Notes: generated by a model not told the origin, from the sequence alone. DNA of 64,000 bases from CAZMSQ01 sp964569025 (GCA_964569025.1 CAZMSQ010000006.1:44060-108059), one strand, 5' to 3'; shown: positions 18,064-26,925, numbered from the stretch's first letter. Numbers and translations: made by a program.

Positions 18064-19827
18064 CTATGGACCATTCGGGCTACCTTTGAAGACCCCATCG
18101 AGGGTCAGCCCCACCCGAATCCGACGCCCCGGCATCGGCCGGCGCTCTACGATCATGAATGAGGCATCCCAAAGGTTGTCAAGGCGCAACCAAAAGGAGG
18201 TGGATAGTGTGCCCTTTGGTGCTTGGTAACGCAGGTGGAGATTGCCCGTTGTGAAGGCCGGAAGGGGGGTGGAGAATGTGTTGACACCCCCGGTGTATTG
18301 GTGTTCGTAATTGAAAAGCCAGCCCCTCGTTTCGATGGTGATTGATGAAAATGCGCGCCACTCAGGCGTGTAAAAGAGCTGTTGGCCGGTTTCAATGCGA
18401 GGGACTTGTAAATCGACTTTGTTTGTTGAGCTGATCCAGTCGGCGCCGGTTTCCATACGGATGGTGAATCCGGGCAGTTGATCCTTAAATTGAATCCGTG
18501 GCTCTACACCCTGTGTTGTAACCCGGGCCAGATTGGTAGCCGACCAGTAAGCCTGCCCTTCGAGGGGTGCCCATAAGATCCAGTTGCGGATATCACGATG
18601 AAAAACAGAAATTTCGAATGACCACGGTCCGTCTGGTGTCATTTGAAGACCAGCCTCATGNNNNNNNNNNNNNNNNNNNNNNNNNNNNNNNNNNNNNNNN
18701 NNNNNNNNNNNNNNNNNNNNNNNNNNNNNNNNNNNNNNNNNNNNNNNNNNNNNNNNNNNNAATGCAAAGGCGGAGGTCCTTCGCTGGGTTACACCCTGCG
18801 GATAACCATCAGCCCGGGCGCTGATCCACTGTTGCTGGAGTCCTGCAGAAACAGTGGTGCCATCCGATAGCCCACGGTTTATCTCCACCTCGCCAAGGAA
18901 TGTGCGAAAAGAAGAGGGTGCATCAAGGCGAATGACAGGGTCGGTGTATCGGATGTCCTCTCCAAACCACCCACCCTTTGCCACAAATTTCCAATATCCG
19001 ACAGATTTCTCCCACGCTGCCAGCGTTCGGATGGCCACATCCGTTTGTCGCGCTTCACTGACCCGCTGGGTGATGAGCGGGGGGATTTGTCGGTCAGATT
19101 CCTGAACCCAAACATGAAAGCTGATGTCTTCACCATCGTTCACCCTCCAGTCAAGCCGGTGCAGCAGTCCGTAGAGCTGCTGATTGGCATTGCTCTGACG
19201 AAATTTCTCTTTGCTGTCCTGAATGTGGTACTGAAAATTATTTCGGGCGCTTTGGCGCACCAGTTTGGTCGTAGTTCTCAGAAATCCGTTGCCAGTTCTT
19301 ATTGCGATTCCCTGCTGGTTCCAGCCGAAGCTCCCGGTCTCCAACATAGCTGTGACCCCTGTGCCTTGTCCGTCATGTTGTGCTGTACCGAAGTGCACAC
19401 TGCCACCGATGGCACCGCTCCCCCATGCCGGACCCAGCCCTCCGGGACGAACTTCCAGGTTGTCAACAAGCCAGAGTGGAAGAACTGACAGGTCAGTCAG
19501 CCCCAGCATGGGGCTCTGCACTGGTATCCCATTCCAGACAACCGAAGTCTGAGATGCAGAACTGCCCCGCAATGAAACAGTTGCAATACTGCCCGGGCCG
19601 TAATGTTTGATATAGGCTCCCGTCCGATTTGCAAGCAATTCGGCAGCTGTCTGACCACGATACAGTTTCAGAGTGGTGGAGTCCATCTGGTAATCACCCG
19701 GATTATCGCTCGTATAGCGCACTGTGCGGACGGTAGCCAAAGGGAGGTCCACCACCAAAGAATCCTGACCAAAGAGTACAGGAATCTGGAAGATAATGGT
19801 CCACAAACAAAGAATCCTGAGGTACAT
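18064..19827 (-). CDS. btuB: TonB-dependent outer membrane receptor, BtuB-like (internal assembly gap)
   Basis: An outer-membrane receptor that imports vitamin B12-type cofactors using TonB energy. After a signal peptide (ending VLFGQ) a plug domain spans about residues 40-160, with SLRGSSASQTSVVWNGIPV and the WGSGAIGGSVHFG loop, both typical of BtuB-like receptors. A beta-barrel with alternating aromatic strands follows and ends RIRVGLTL. A 100-N gap (18661-18760) interrupts the barrel, so the 587-codon count is not reliable; the real protein is probably longer. The substrate assignment rests on the cobalamin riboswitch just upstream (19925-20130) and on the downstream DUF4465 gene. Start ATG 19827. 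Confidence 0.88.
   Translation of the reverse strand: MYLRILCLWTIIFQIPVLFGQDSLVVDLPLATVRTVRYTSDNPGDYQMDSTTLKLYRGQTAAELLANRTGAYIKHYGPGSIATVSLRGSSASQTSVVWNGIPVQSPMLGLTDLSVLPLWLVDNLEVRPGGLGPAWGSGAIGGSVHFGTAQHDGQGTGVTAMLETGSFGWNQQGIAIRTGNGFLRTTTKLVRQSARNNFQYHIQDSKEKFRQSNANQQLYGLLHRLDWRVNDGEDISFHVWVQESDRQIPPLITQRVSEARQTDVAIRTLAAWEKSVGYWKFVAKGGWFGEDIRYTDPVIRLDAPSSFRTFLGEVEINRGLSDGTTVSAGLQQQWISARADGYPQGVTQRRTSAFAXXXXXXXXXXXXXXXXXXXXXXXXXXXXXXXXXXHEAGLQMTPDGPWSFEISVFHRDIRNWILWAPLEGQAYWSATNLARVTTQGVEPRIQFKDQLPGFTIRMETGADWISSTNKVDLQVPRIETGQQLFYTPEWRAFSSITIETRGWLFNYEHQYTGGVNTFSTPLPAFTTGNLHLRYQAPKGTLSTSFWLRLDNLWDASFMIVERRPMPGRRIRVGLTLDGVFKGSPNGP
18661..18760. other. Assembly gap (100 N) inside the receptor gene
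   Basis: A placeholder gap of exactly 100 N within the beta-barrel. Its true length, and whether the frame is intact across it, are unknown. Confidence 0.95.
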
Positions 19828-19924
19828 GTGCCTGTCATATCAAGGCCTCAGCAGGCATGGCAGGCACGAAGCGTGAGTGGATGTGCTGTAGCGGGTTATT
19901 TGACCCGTCAAAGCTCCCGGCACT

Positions 19925-20130
19925 GGGCGCTCCATTCCTGGCCTTTCCTCCGAAGGCTTACATGGAATTCACTGGCGGGCAGGTCTTCTGGCTCGTTCCC
20001 CATCCGGCGCCTTCCCCCCTTCAAATTTGAAGGAAGTGGCATCGTGCCGAACGATTTACAGAACTTACAGCAGCGGGGACTGCTCCGGATTTTCACCGGA
20101 TTCCCTTTTAAGGAGCGAAAAGAAAAATGT
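19925..20130 (-). promoter_or_regulatory. Cobalamin riboswitch upstream of btuB
   Basis: On the minus strand the conserved core is plain: TTAAAAGGGAATCCGGTG, then AAAATCCGGAGC, GTCCCCGC, and the B12 box GCCAGAAGACCTGCC (19978-19992). The usual AAGCC-TTCGG-AGGAAAGGC element follows (about 19935-19960). These are diagnostic of the adenosylcobalamin-class aptamer. About 100 nt separate it from the btuB ATG and contain a short CGGGT/ACCCG hairpin that could serve in the expression platform. High cobalamin is expected to shut off the receptor gene. The upstream promoter is probably inside the N gap at 20142-20241. Confidence 0.95.
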
Positions 20131-20141
20131 AGGTTTTCTAC

Positions 20142-20241
20142 NNNNNNNNNNNNNNNNNNNNNNNNNNNNNNNNNNNNNNNNNNNNNNNNNNNNNNNNNNN
20201 NNNNNNNNNNNNNNNNNNNNNNNNNNNNNNNNNNNNNNNNN
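20142..20241. other. Assembly gap (100 N)
   Basis: A placeholder gap between the stop of the Rieske gene and the 5' end of the cobalamin riboswitch. The riboswitch promoter, and possibly further genes, may be missing here. Confidence 0.95.
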
Positions 20242-20258
20242 GGAAAGGGTGGCCACTT

Positions 20259-21353
20259 TCATTGCATAGACTCGCTGAGGAGCCTGTGAAAGTGATGGAC
20301 ACCTTTCTCCTTTGATGGCGAAAATCGACCTGAGGTGTAGAGACTGGACTGCATGCCGCGGAACACATTCTCCACCACCAATTCATCTTCGCGTTCGACC
20401 TTGTCGAGCTGGGCGCCAGCTCCAGAGTCCAGGCGGGAAGGATCGCTGATCCAGGTCCGAAACATTACTCGGGTTCTGTCGGGGCGAATTGGCTGGACTA
20501 TGTTGAGCGACAGCCCCCAGGGATAAAAGTTGAACATGATATTTGGAAAGAGCCAGAAGTAATATGCCGCAACTTGACGGCCTGCATCAGGGTGGTCAAC
20601 AGGAAGTGAGAATGCTTCTCCCGGATTGGTTGTGTAGCCAATTTGCAGGCTCCCGTGGTCAAACAAAACCGTTTCGTAGGTCTCTGACTCAATTGCAGCA
20701 TCAAGGTCTTTATGAACGAAGGGGATGTGAAAACCCTCCAGATAGTTGTCGCAATAGAGGGCCCAATGGGCGTTGACGAGGTAGTCTTTCGAGCGGGAAC
20801 TGTCGTAGGCAAAAGACTCTACGGGCAGAAAGCCAATGCGACGGTTCATTTCCTCAAGAAACGCTTCCAATGGGAATGCCGGGCGGAGGGAGGTGAAGAC
20901 AAACGGACCCCATTCGGTGAGTGGTAGTCTGGGGAGGTGGTCGCCGTGTGTCGGAAAGTTCTCCACATTTTCGAAAGCCGGCATGGATCGGAACTGACCG
21001 TCCAGCGCAAAGCACCTTCCGTGATACCCGCATGTCAGCCGTTTTTGCCTGCCCGGATTGAGTACCACAATATGCCCCCGGTGTGTGCAGACGTTGCTTA
21101 AGCAATGCAACTTGCCATCTTGATCGCGCGTCAAAACCAGGGGCTCTGCAAGCAGGTGCTCTAAAAGGGTGAATGGATAGGCATACGCTTCCAGCGGGAC
21201 AAGGCTTTTATCACCAATGTATTGCCAGGTGGTCGCAAAGATTTTATCTGCAGATGCTCTGAACAGGGCGTCGTCCCGGTAAAATCCTGAGGGAAGAGTG
21301 GAGGCTTTATGAATGTCGTGATGGACAAAATACCCCCGGTTTATATCGGCCAC
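20259..21353 (-). CDS. Rieske non-heme iron oxygenase, alpha-subunit type
   Basis: A ring-hydroxylating-type oxygenase of 364 residues. The Rieske cluster ligands are Cys89-x-His91 (CTHRGH) and Cys108-x2-His111 (CGYHG). The catalytic domain has the mononuclear iron site in DNYLEGFHIPFVH (two His). Overall it resembles the choline monooxygenase/carnitine oxygenase/glycine betaine demethylase branch rather than large aromatic dioxygenases, but the substrate is not known. No partner reductase is nearby. I place the start at GTG 21353 (then ADINRGYF). The longer frame from GTG 21395 would begin inside the terminator hairpin of the upstream gene. It lies 62 bp after the lipoprotein gene on the same strand. 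Confidence 0.85.
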   Translation of the reverse strand: MADINRGYFVHHDIHKASTLPSGFYRDDALFRASADKIFATTWQYIGDKSLVPLEAYAYPFTLLEHLLAEPLVLTRDQDGKLHCLSNVCTHRGHIVVLNPGRQKRLTCGYHGRCFALDGQFRSMPAFENVENFPTHGDHLPRLPLTEWGPFVFTSLRPAFPLEAFLEEMNRRIGFLPVESFAYDSSRSKDYLVNAHWALYCDNYLEGFHIPFVHKDLDAAIESETYETVLFDHGSLQIGYTTNPGEAFSLPVDHPDAGRQVAAYYFWLFPNIMFNFYPWGLSLNIVQPIRPDRTRVMFRTWISDPSRLDSGAGAQLDKVEREDELVVENVFRGMQSSLYTSGRFSPSKEKGVHHFHRLLSESMQ

Positions 21354-21376
21354 TGAGTTGTGAAAGGATTCGTGAG

Positions 21377-21410
21377 GAAGAAATCCCGGGGACACCTCCG
21401 GGATTTCTTC
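21377..21410 (-). terminator. Terminator-like hairpin after the lipoprotein gene
   Basis: Perfect 13-bp arms (GAAGAAATCCCGG and its complement) with an 8-nt loop begin 5 bp after the lipoprotein stop codon. The trailing sequence is only moderately T-rich. It may be a terminator or an attenuator before the Rieske gene. Confidence 0.65.
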
Positions 21411-21415
21411 AGATG

Positions 21416-22243
21416 TTATTGCTCGACGGCTTGCTCAGCCGGGTCAGGTTCGAGGGTGATGGTCCTGCTGACGGGATTGAGGGGGTGTGCGACGGCATTT
21501 CCGGCAGGATCCATAAGCGTCAGGGTGATGGTAGACTGGCCCATTGGAAGGCCCTCTATGAAATAGGGCTGCCATGCGTCAAGAGAAAATGACTGACCGT
21601 TGATGTCTGCATTGACAGTATACTTGCCCTCACCTATTTCGGCATTCAACACATAAAAGTCAAGCAGGACTTTGTTCGTATTGGCTGTGCCTGTATAGGT
21701 GCCTTTGGGCCTGCTGTAAAAAATGGCAGGTTCGGCAATTTCCTTCGCCGCACCGGCTGCAATCGAATTGTTTTCAACCAAGACCTTCCAGCCCAGATGT
21801 GCCTCCGGCGTTTTGATGCTTTCATGGTACGAGCGCGAAAGGAAGGCAAGCAGGTAATGATCGCCATCGGAAATTCCGTACGGAAAATCAGCTGTGTACT
21901 GAGCAGAATAAGGCTCTTGGTCGATGATCAAATGGATGTGTTGACCTTTTGCAGAATTGGCGCATCCGCGCTCCGGCGCATCCGGTGTTTGCATGCCGAG
22001 TTGATAATCGCCCTCCGCAATTTTGAAGGAAAACATGCTATCTGTGTAGGTCATTTCAAGAATCTCAGCTGTCTCGAAGGTGGCAGCGGGGTCTGCTTTC
22101 GTGACAGTCAAAGTGGTACTTTCAGCCTCAGGAACTGCATCAGGCTCAGATGTCTGCTCTTGTTGAGGGGCACTGCAAGAAAAATACAAGAGAAAGGAGA
22201 GAATGAGAATGGCAAAGTGTTTCATAAATTTGTGTCTTTTCAT
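21416..22243 (-). CDS. Hypothetical lipoprotein
   Basis: A 275-residue lipoprotein. The signal peptide MKRHKFMKHFAILILSFL ends in a lipobox (LYFSC), followed by a low-complexity acidic linker rich in Glu, Pro and Ser. The body contains GQHIHLIIDQEPYSAQY, FPYGISDGDHYLLAFLSRS and YHESIKT. This is a pattern I associate with uncharacterised Bacteroidota proteins; the HIHLIID stretch faintly recalls metal-binding or DUF4399-like domains, but I cannot assign it. The C-terminal 100 residues look like an Ig-type sandwich (GQSTITLTLMDPAGNAV). ATG 22243 is preferred over TTG 22252; ATG 22225 is also possible. Function unknown. Confidence 0.75.
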   Translation of the reverse strand: MKRHKFMKHFAILILSFLLYFSCSAPQQEQTSEPDAVPEAESTTLTVTKADPAATFETAEILEMTYTDSMFSFKIAEGDYQLGMQTPDAPERGCANSAKGQHIHLIIDQEPYSAQYTADFPYGISDGDHYLLAFLSRSYHESIKTPEAHLGWKVLVENNSIAAGAAKEIAEPAIFYSRPKGTYTGTANTNKVLLDFYVLNAEIGEGKYTVNADINGQSFSLDAWQPYFIEGLPMGQSTITLTLMDPAGNAVAHPLNPVSRTITLEPDPAEQAVEQ

Positions 22244-22397
22244 GGAATTCAATGAGTTGGGAGAAAAATCTCTTCAAAGAAGTGGTATGCGCGTTGTCAT
22301 CAGGTAATCCAGCAACAATTTCCGGCTTTCGCTTATTCACTAAGCATGTGGATGAGTATTAGCTTTCGCATTTCACACACAAAATAAAGGTACGAAA

Positions 22398-24518
22398 ATG
22401 TCCGCAACTCACCATATCAATGTCGAAGGAATGACCTGCACAAACTGTGCGTCGAGCGTCGAACGGTTTTTGAGGCGCCGCGGACTGGAGGATGTAACGG
22501 TTGACTTTGCATCAGGAGAGGTTCGTTTTCATTCGAAAGGGGCCATTGACCTGGATGAGGTTCGCGCGGGCATCACCAAGCTGGGATTTCGGGTGATTGA
22601 GGCGGGAATTCCTGAGCCTTGGTGGAGCATCGAAAAAAAGCTGACGGTCAGTGCCGTGTTCACACTGCCCCTGTTGGTGCAGCACATTTTTATGGTGGCG
22701 CAGGTGCCTTACCCTGCATTTCTCGAAGACCCCCTCACTCAGCTGGCCCTCAGTATGCTGCCTGTTGCCATTGGTTTCCATCATTTTGGGGGCAGCGCCT
22801 TTCGGTCACTGCGCGGGGGGGTGGCAAACATGGATGTGCTTATTTTTCTGGGCAGCTTTGCGGCATTCGGGTACAGCATTGCAGGGCTCGTGCTTGGCAA
22901 CCCTGATATGATCTTTTTTGAAACAGCAGCCACCATCATCACACTGGTCCTGCTCGGCAACTGGCTCGAACATCGCTCAGTGCGCCAGACCACAGGTGCA
23001 ATTGAAGAACTGACCCGCCTTCAGGCTGGCAAAGCGCGCCGCTTAATGTCATCTGGAAGCGTGGTCGAACTCGATCTGTCCGAAATTGCCCCCGGCGATG
23101 TCCTTCTGGTCAACGAGGGAGATCGCATTCCGGCCGATGGGCGTATCAGCTCCGGCGAGGCCTTGGTCGATGAGTCACATGTGACCGGAGAAAGCATTCC
23201 CGTCACGCGTGAGGCTGGCGAAGAGGTCATCGGGGGGAGTATGCTCGTGCGCGGCAGCATCAGGGTGGAAGTCACAGCAGTAGGCGAGCAGGCTCTCCTC
23301 GGACGCATGATTGAGCTGGTCAAGGCAGCTCGTCAGGATAAGCCTCGCCTGCAAAGGCTGGCTGATTCTATCAGCAGCATATTTGTGCCATTGGTGGTTG
23401 GTATCTCAGTGCTTACATTCTCGCTTTCTGTCCTTGTCTTTGCACTTCCATTCGCAGAGGCCCTCATGAACAGCATTGCTGTGCTGGTTATTTCCTGTCC
23501 CTGCGCTCTCGGACTGGCAACACCCACAGCAGTCACAGTGGGGGTCGGAAAACTTGCCCGACAGGGCATTCTCGTCAAAGGCGCGTCAACCCTCGAAACC
23601 CTCGCTCGCATCCGACGCTTTGTATTCGATAAAACAGGTACACTGACCAGTGGCGACTTTCGGATTCTGGGGATTGAAACGTATGGAGAAAATCCAGCGC
23701 ACATTAAGTCGTTGATTCGGGAGCTCGAGCAGCATTCTTCACACCCCATTGCCAGATCCATTGTATCTGCCCTGCCAGCAGATTCAGCTCCGTCGGAGAC
23801 AGATCAAGCTGAGCCGTTCTTTCTGTCCATTGAGGAAACAAAAGGAATGGGCGTGTCCGGGACAGACTCTGATGGCCGGGTCTATGTGCTGGGGAGCTGG
23901 AAAAGCGCACGGCACGCCACCTCTGATGATTCGCACGATGTATACCTGACCTGTGGCAATACCTTGCTCGCAACCATCGATTTGGAAGATGACCTTCGGG
24001 AAGGGGCGCGACAGGCTGTCAGCTGGCTTCATGGCCGGGGCAGAGAGACGGTGGTACTGAGTGGCGACAAGGAGAGCAGGGTCAGACAAGTTGCTGAATC
24101 GCTCGGGATTTCGACCTGGTTTGCTGGTCAGCAGCCCGATGAGAAGCTTCGGCAGGTGGCGCGGCTCAGCGAAGATGTGCCAACTGCGATGGTGGGAGAT
24201 GGCATCAATGATTCTCCGGCACTCGCAAGGGCTACCCTCGGCATTTCACTGAGTACCGGATCACAGGCAGCCATCCAGTCCGCTCAGGTCGTCCTGCTTC
24301 ATGGCAGGCTGGCACAACTGCCCCGGGCTATGAAAATCAGTGATGCAACCCTTCTGACCATCCGGCAAAACCTCTTCTGGGCCTTTGCCTATAACATCGT
24401 AGCCATTCCCATCGCCGCAATGGGATATCTGAATCCCATGTGGGCAGCGCTCTTTATGGCATTTTCAGATCTCATTGTAGTCGGAAACTCCCTGAGGCTG
24501 AAGTGGCGACGCTTCTGA
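22398..24518 (+). CDS. copA: Heavy-metal (copper-type) P1B-ATPase
   Basis: A 706-residue metal-exporting ATPase. One heavy-metal-associated domain is at residues 5-70, with GMTCTNCA (CxxC). After four membrane helices comes the actuator domain with TGES near 263, then the transmembrane CPC metal site in SCPCALGLATP near 368. The phosphorylation site is DKTGTLTSG (Asp about 411), with SSHPIA near 448 and GDGINDSPALA near 601. The last helices read NLFWAFAYN and MAFSDLIVVGNS. The first matches copper pumps, while the second has Ser-Asp where Cu+ ATPases usually show Ser-Ser, so specificity is likely Cu+ but not certain. No copper regulator or chaperone is adjacent. The ATG follows AAAGG at 9-nt distance. 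Confidence 0.93.
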   Translation: MSATHHINVEGMTCTNCASSVERFLRRRGLEDVTVDFASGEVRFHSKGAIDLDEVRAGITKLGFRVIEAGIPEPWWSIEKKLTVSAVFTLPLLVQHIFMVAQVPYPAFLEDPLTQLALSMLPVAIGFHHFGGSAFRSLRGGVANMDVLIFLGSFAAFGYSIAGLVLGNPDMIFFETAATIITLVLLGNWLEHRSVRQTTGAIEELTRLQAGKARRLMSSGSVVELDLSEIAPGDVLLVNEGDRIPADGRISSGEALVDESHVTGESIPVTREAGEEVIGGSMLVRGSIRVEVTAVGEQALLGRMIELVKAARQDKPRLQRLADSISSIFVPLVVGISVLTFSLSVLVFALPFAEALMNSIAVLVISCPCALGLATPTAVTVGVGKLARQGILVKGASTLETLARIRRFVFDKTGTLTSGDFRILGIETYGENPAHIKSLIRELEQHSSHPIARSIVSALPADSAPSETDQAEPFFLSIEETKGMGVSGTDSDGRVYVLGSWKSARHATSDDSHDVYLTCGNTLLATIDLEDDLREGARQAVSWLHGRGRETVVLSGDKESRVRQVAESLGISTWFAGQQPDEKLRQVARLSEDVPTAMVGDGINDSPALARATLGISLSTGSQAAIQSAQVVLLHGRLAQLPRAMKISDATLLTIRQNLFWAFAYNIVAIPIAAMGYLNPMWAALFMAFSDLIVVGNSLRLKWRRF

Positions 24519-24559
24519 GGAGTCGCCAAAATTGCGTATACTTGCAAAAAAAATGCAAT

Positions 24560-24862
24560 ATGGCGAAACCCTTCAAGCCACTCGTCGATTCGTTGCCTGC
24601 CCCCCTGCGCAACAAATACATCGTGGCCGTGATTCTCTTCGCTGTATGGATGATTTTTTTCGATACTCACAATCTGTTTACCCAAATTAGTCTGTACCAA
24701 ACCGAGCAGTCACTCATGGATGAACTCGACCACTACGGATACAGCATCGAGGAAGCTTGGGAAAACAAGCGTGATATTGAGGTCAACCGCGAGAAATTCG
24801 CCAGAGAGCAATTCTACCTCAAGAAAAGCTCTGAGGATGTATTCATTATCCCGGATGAATAA
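24560..24862 (+). CDS. Septum formation initiator, DivIC/FtsB family
   Basis: A 100-residue bitopic membrane protein of the divisome. One transmembrane helix (about residues 20-37, VAVILFAVWMIFF) is preceded by a short basic cytoplasmic part and followed by a periplasmic coiled coil. It ends with the family's FAREQFYLKKSSEDVFIIPDE-like tail, in which an AREKYYMKK...FII pattern is typical of Bacteroidota members. The start at ATG 24560 is chosen because an in-frame extension to 24440 would overlap copA and look unlike the family. It follows copA by 41 bp, with a near-consensus TATACTTG box at 24537, so it may have its own promoter. Confidence 0.88.
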   Translation: MAKPFKPLVDSLPAPLRNKYIVAVILFAVWMIFFDTHNLFTQISLYQTEQSLMDELDHYGYSIEEAWENKRDIEVNREKFAREQFYLKKSSEDVFIIPDE

Positions 24863-24913
24863 TCTGAACCGCAAAAAGAAGTGTGGAAATTCACTTTTTT
24901 AGCCACACTCCCG

Positions 24914-24921
24914 TACTTTTG
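24914..24921 (+). promoter_or_regulatory. sucD promoter, -7 box
   Basis: TACTTTTG, an exact -7 consensus match, lies 46 bp upstream of the sucD ATG. Confidence 0.7.
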
Positions 24922-24967
24922 TAGCGCAAAAACCATCCTACCCCTTCACTCAAGAACACAACTCACT

Positions 24968-25834
24968 ATGTCAGTACTCATCAATAAAGACTCCCGCGTC
25001 ATTGTACAGGGATTCACAGGAAAGGAAGGTACATTCCATGCTACCCAGATGATTGAATACGGAACCACTGTGGTGGGTGGCGTGACACCCGGCAAAGGTG
25101 GAACTACTCATATCGAACGGCCTGTGTTCGACAGTGTGTCAGATGCAGTGAGAAAAGAAGAGGCCAATGTGTCCGTGATTTTCGTGCCACCCCCTTTTGC
25201 CGCTGATGCTATCATGGAAGCCGCAGAAGCTGGAGTTGGTGTGATCGTGTGTATAACAGAAGGAATTCCTGTTCAGGACATGGTAAAGGCACGAGAGTTT
25301 ATCGAGCGATTTAATTGCAGACTGATCGGACCAAACTGTCCTGGCGTGATTACCCCCGGAGAAGCAAAAGTCGGAATCATGCCGGGCTTTATTCACCGGC
25401 CTGGCACCATCGGCATTGTCTCCCGCTCAGGGACCCTGACGTACGAGGCAGTTGATCAGGTTTCCAAAGCGGGGCTTGGACAATCGACTTGCATTGGTAT
25501 CGGCGGAGATCCCATCGTCGGCACCACCACAAAAGATGCCGTTGAGTTGCTGATGAATGACCCCCAGACGGAGGGCATCATCATGATTGGAGAAATCGGT
25601 GGCAGCATGGAATCTGATGCGGCACGTTATATCAAAGAGCATGGCACCAAGCCTGTGGTTGGATTTATTGCTGGTCAAACTGCTCCGAAAGGACGGAAAA
25701 TGGGCCACGCAGGAGCTATCATCGGTGGAGCAGACGATACGGCTGCAGCGAAAATGAAGGTGATGGCTGAATGTGGGATTCATGTGGTGCATTCTCCGGC
25801 CCACATTGGTTCTACCATGGCCGAGGTGCTGTAA
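24968..25834 (+). CDS. sucD: Succinate-CoA ligase, alpha subunit
   Basis: The alpha subunit of succinyl-CoA synthetase, the TCA-cycle step that converts succinyl-CoA to succinate with formation of ATP or GTP. It is 288 residues. The N-terminal CoA-binding Rossmann domain has VIVQGFTGKEGTFH and VTPGKGG. The C-terminal domain carries the phosphorylated His247 in GHAGAIIGG, and GPNCPGVI and SRSGTLTYE are present. ATG 24968 matches family members (MSVLINKDSRVIVQG); the longer frame from 24881 includes the promoter. sucC is not adjacent; in many Bacteroidota the two genes are separate. Convergent with the RlpA-like gene. Confidence 0.97.
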   Translation: MSVLINKDSRVIVQGFTGKEGTFHATQMIEYGTTVVGGVTPGKGGTTHIERPVFDSVSDAVRKEEANVSVIFVPPPFAADAIMEAAEAGVGVIVCITEGIPVQDMVKAREFIERFNCRLIGPNCPGVITPGEAKVGIMPGFIHRPGTIGIVSRSGTLTYEAVDQVSKAGLGQSTCIGIGGDPIVGTTTKDAVELLMNDPQTEGIIMIGEIGGSMESDAARYIKEHGTKPVVGFIAGQTAPKGRKMGHAGAIIGGADDTAAAKMKVMAECGIHVVHSPAHIGSTMAEVL

Positions 25835-25844
25835 ACAAAGTCTC

Positions 25845-26687
25845 TTAGCGCTGTGGGGTGTTGACCGGCAGGGAAGAAATACCCAATTCTGAAAGGCGAA
25901 GCACCTCCTGCTCGGCTTCCTCCCTTGTTTCGAATAGACCCGAGATGACAGCATAAAGTTGCTGACCATCCATGTTGGACTTTTCGACAATCCGTAAATG
26001 CCCGATTTGATGAGATTTCTTCAGTTCTTCTGCGAATGCCTTGGCATTCTCGGCTTTGGAAAATGCACCCAGTTGAGCACCGTAGGAAAACTCGTTCTCC
26101 TGTTGGCTGACAGAATCTCCAGCCCCTTGACCCCCATTTGAGAAGTCGGAACCCTCAATTGATGATGGGGCAATGCGTGTACCGGTGGGTTTTTCCCGGG
26201 AAGGTGGTTGCGTATGTTCCAGGGGCAGTGCTTCAACCAGCATTTTCTGGCCATCCATATGCATGGGCACCGGAGGGTGGCTGTCGCCGCGGGAAAAGTC
26301 GCGGAGCCTGTCTTTGACGAGCTGACCGACCCCAGCCTCGATGAGGGTGACTCGCACGTTGACAAATTCTCCAGGGCCGATGCCAATTTTCCGGGCGGCA
26401 ACTGGCGTAAAATCAATCACCCGCCCCATTCGTGTGACCAGCCTGTCATTGATCCGAACCACCACACTCCGCTCATCATCAATCCGCGTCACCCGTACCA
26501 GATCATTGTGCCCGAATGTAGCACTGGCTGCAGCGAAGTCACTGGTGTCATAAGGCTCTCCAAAAGCGGTAATCTTTCCTTGAATGGCATTGACATGCAT
26601 GGTGGCCAGCCCGGTTTCTGAAGCTTGTCCGGACATGTTCAGTGCATGGAGCAGGAACAGGAATGTCGGGAGGAGTAGGGATTTCAT
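25845..26687 (-). CDS. RlpA-like double-psi beta-barrel protein with SPOR domain
   Basis: A 280-residue secreted protein. A signal peptide is followed by a double-psi beta-barrel domain at about residues 25-120 (GKITAFGEPYDTSDFAAA, VVVRINDR, RVIDFTPVAARKIG). A Pro/Ser-rich linker leads to a C-terminal SPOR domain at about 205-275 (GAQLGAFSKAENAKAF), which binds denuded septal peptidoglycan. In RlpA lytic transglycosylases the barrel has catalytic Glu, His and Asp. Here the Glu (GEPYD) and the Asp (RINDR) are kept, but the AAH position is AAS and NDRGP is NDRLV. It may therefore be a structural rather than catalytic member. ATG 26687 heads the signal peptide. Confidence 0.85.
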   Translation of the reverse strand: MKSLLLPTFLFLLHALNMSGQASETGLATMHVNAIQGKITAFGEPYDTSDFAAASATFGHNDLVRVTRIDDERSVVVRINDRLVTRMGRVIDFTPVAARKIGIGPGEFVNVRVTLIEAGVGQLVKDRLRDFSRGDSHPPVPMHMDGQKMLVEALPLEHTQPPSREKPTGTRIAPSSIEGSDFSNGGQGAGDSVSQQENEFSYGAQLGAFSKAENAKAFAEELKKSHQIGHLRIVEKSNMDGQQLYAVISGLFETREEAEQEVLRLSELGISSLPVNTPQR

Positions 26688-26925
26688 ACAACAAAGGAAG
26701 CTAATGTGCAGAGGAGATGGCTTATTGGCAATAACGAAATGTCTGTTATTAAAAGTAGGCATTTTACGTCAAAGATTCAAGGGACTGAGGGGATATGCCG
26801 AAGTTGGGGAAGATGTCAGAAAGGGAGCGGGCTTGCTCTTTTATTGATAAAAATTGAGAATCAACGCGGAATTCATTATTTTCCCTTCTGGCTCATCTGA
26901 TAGCAGAGTCGAAATTATTGTTCAT

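Noticed and set aside
19603..20289. A plus-strand gene over the riboswitch region
   Set aside because: It runs antisense to the riboswitch and the receptor start and crosses an N gap; no similarity to a protein.
20259..21395. Rieske protein starting at GTG 21395
   Set aside because: The GTG is in the loop of the upstream gene's hairpin, and family similarity begins only about 20 residues later.
26805..26845. Terminator-like stem near the arginase leader
   Set aside because: Only a 4-bp GAGC/GCTC stem with interrupted A/T flanks; too weak to report.
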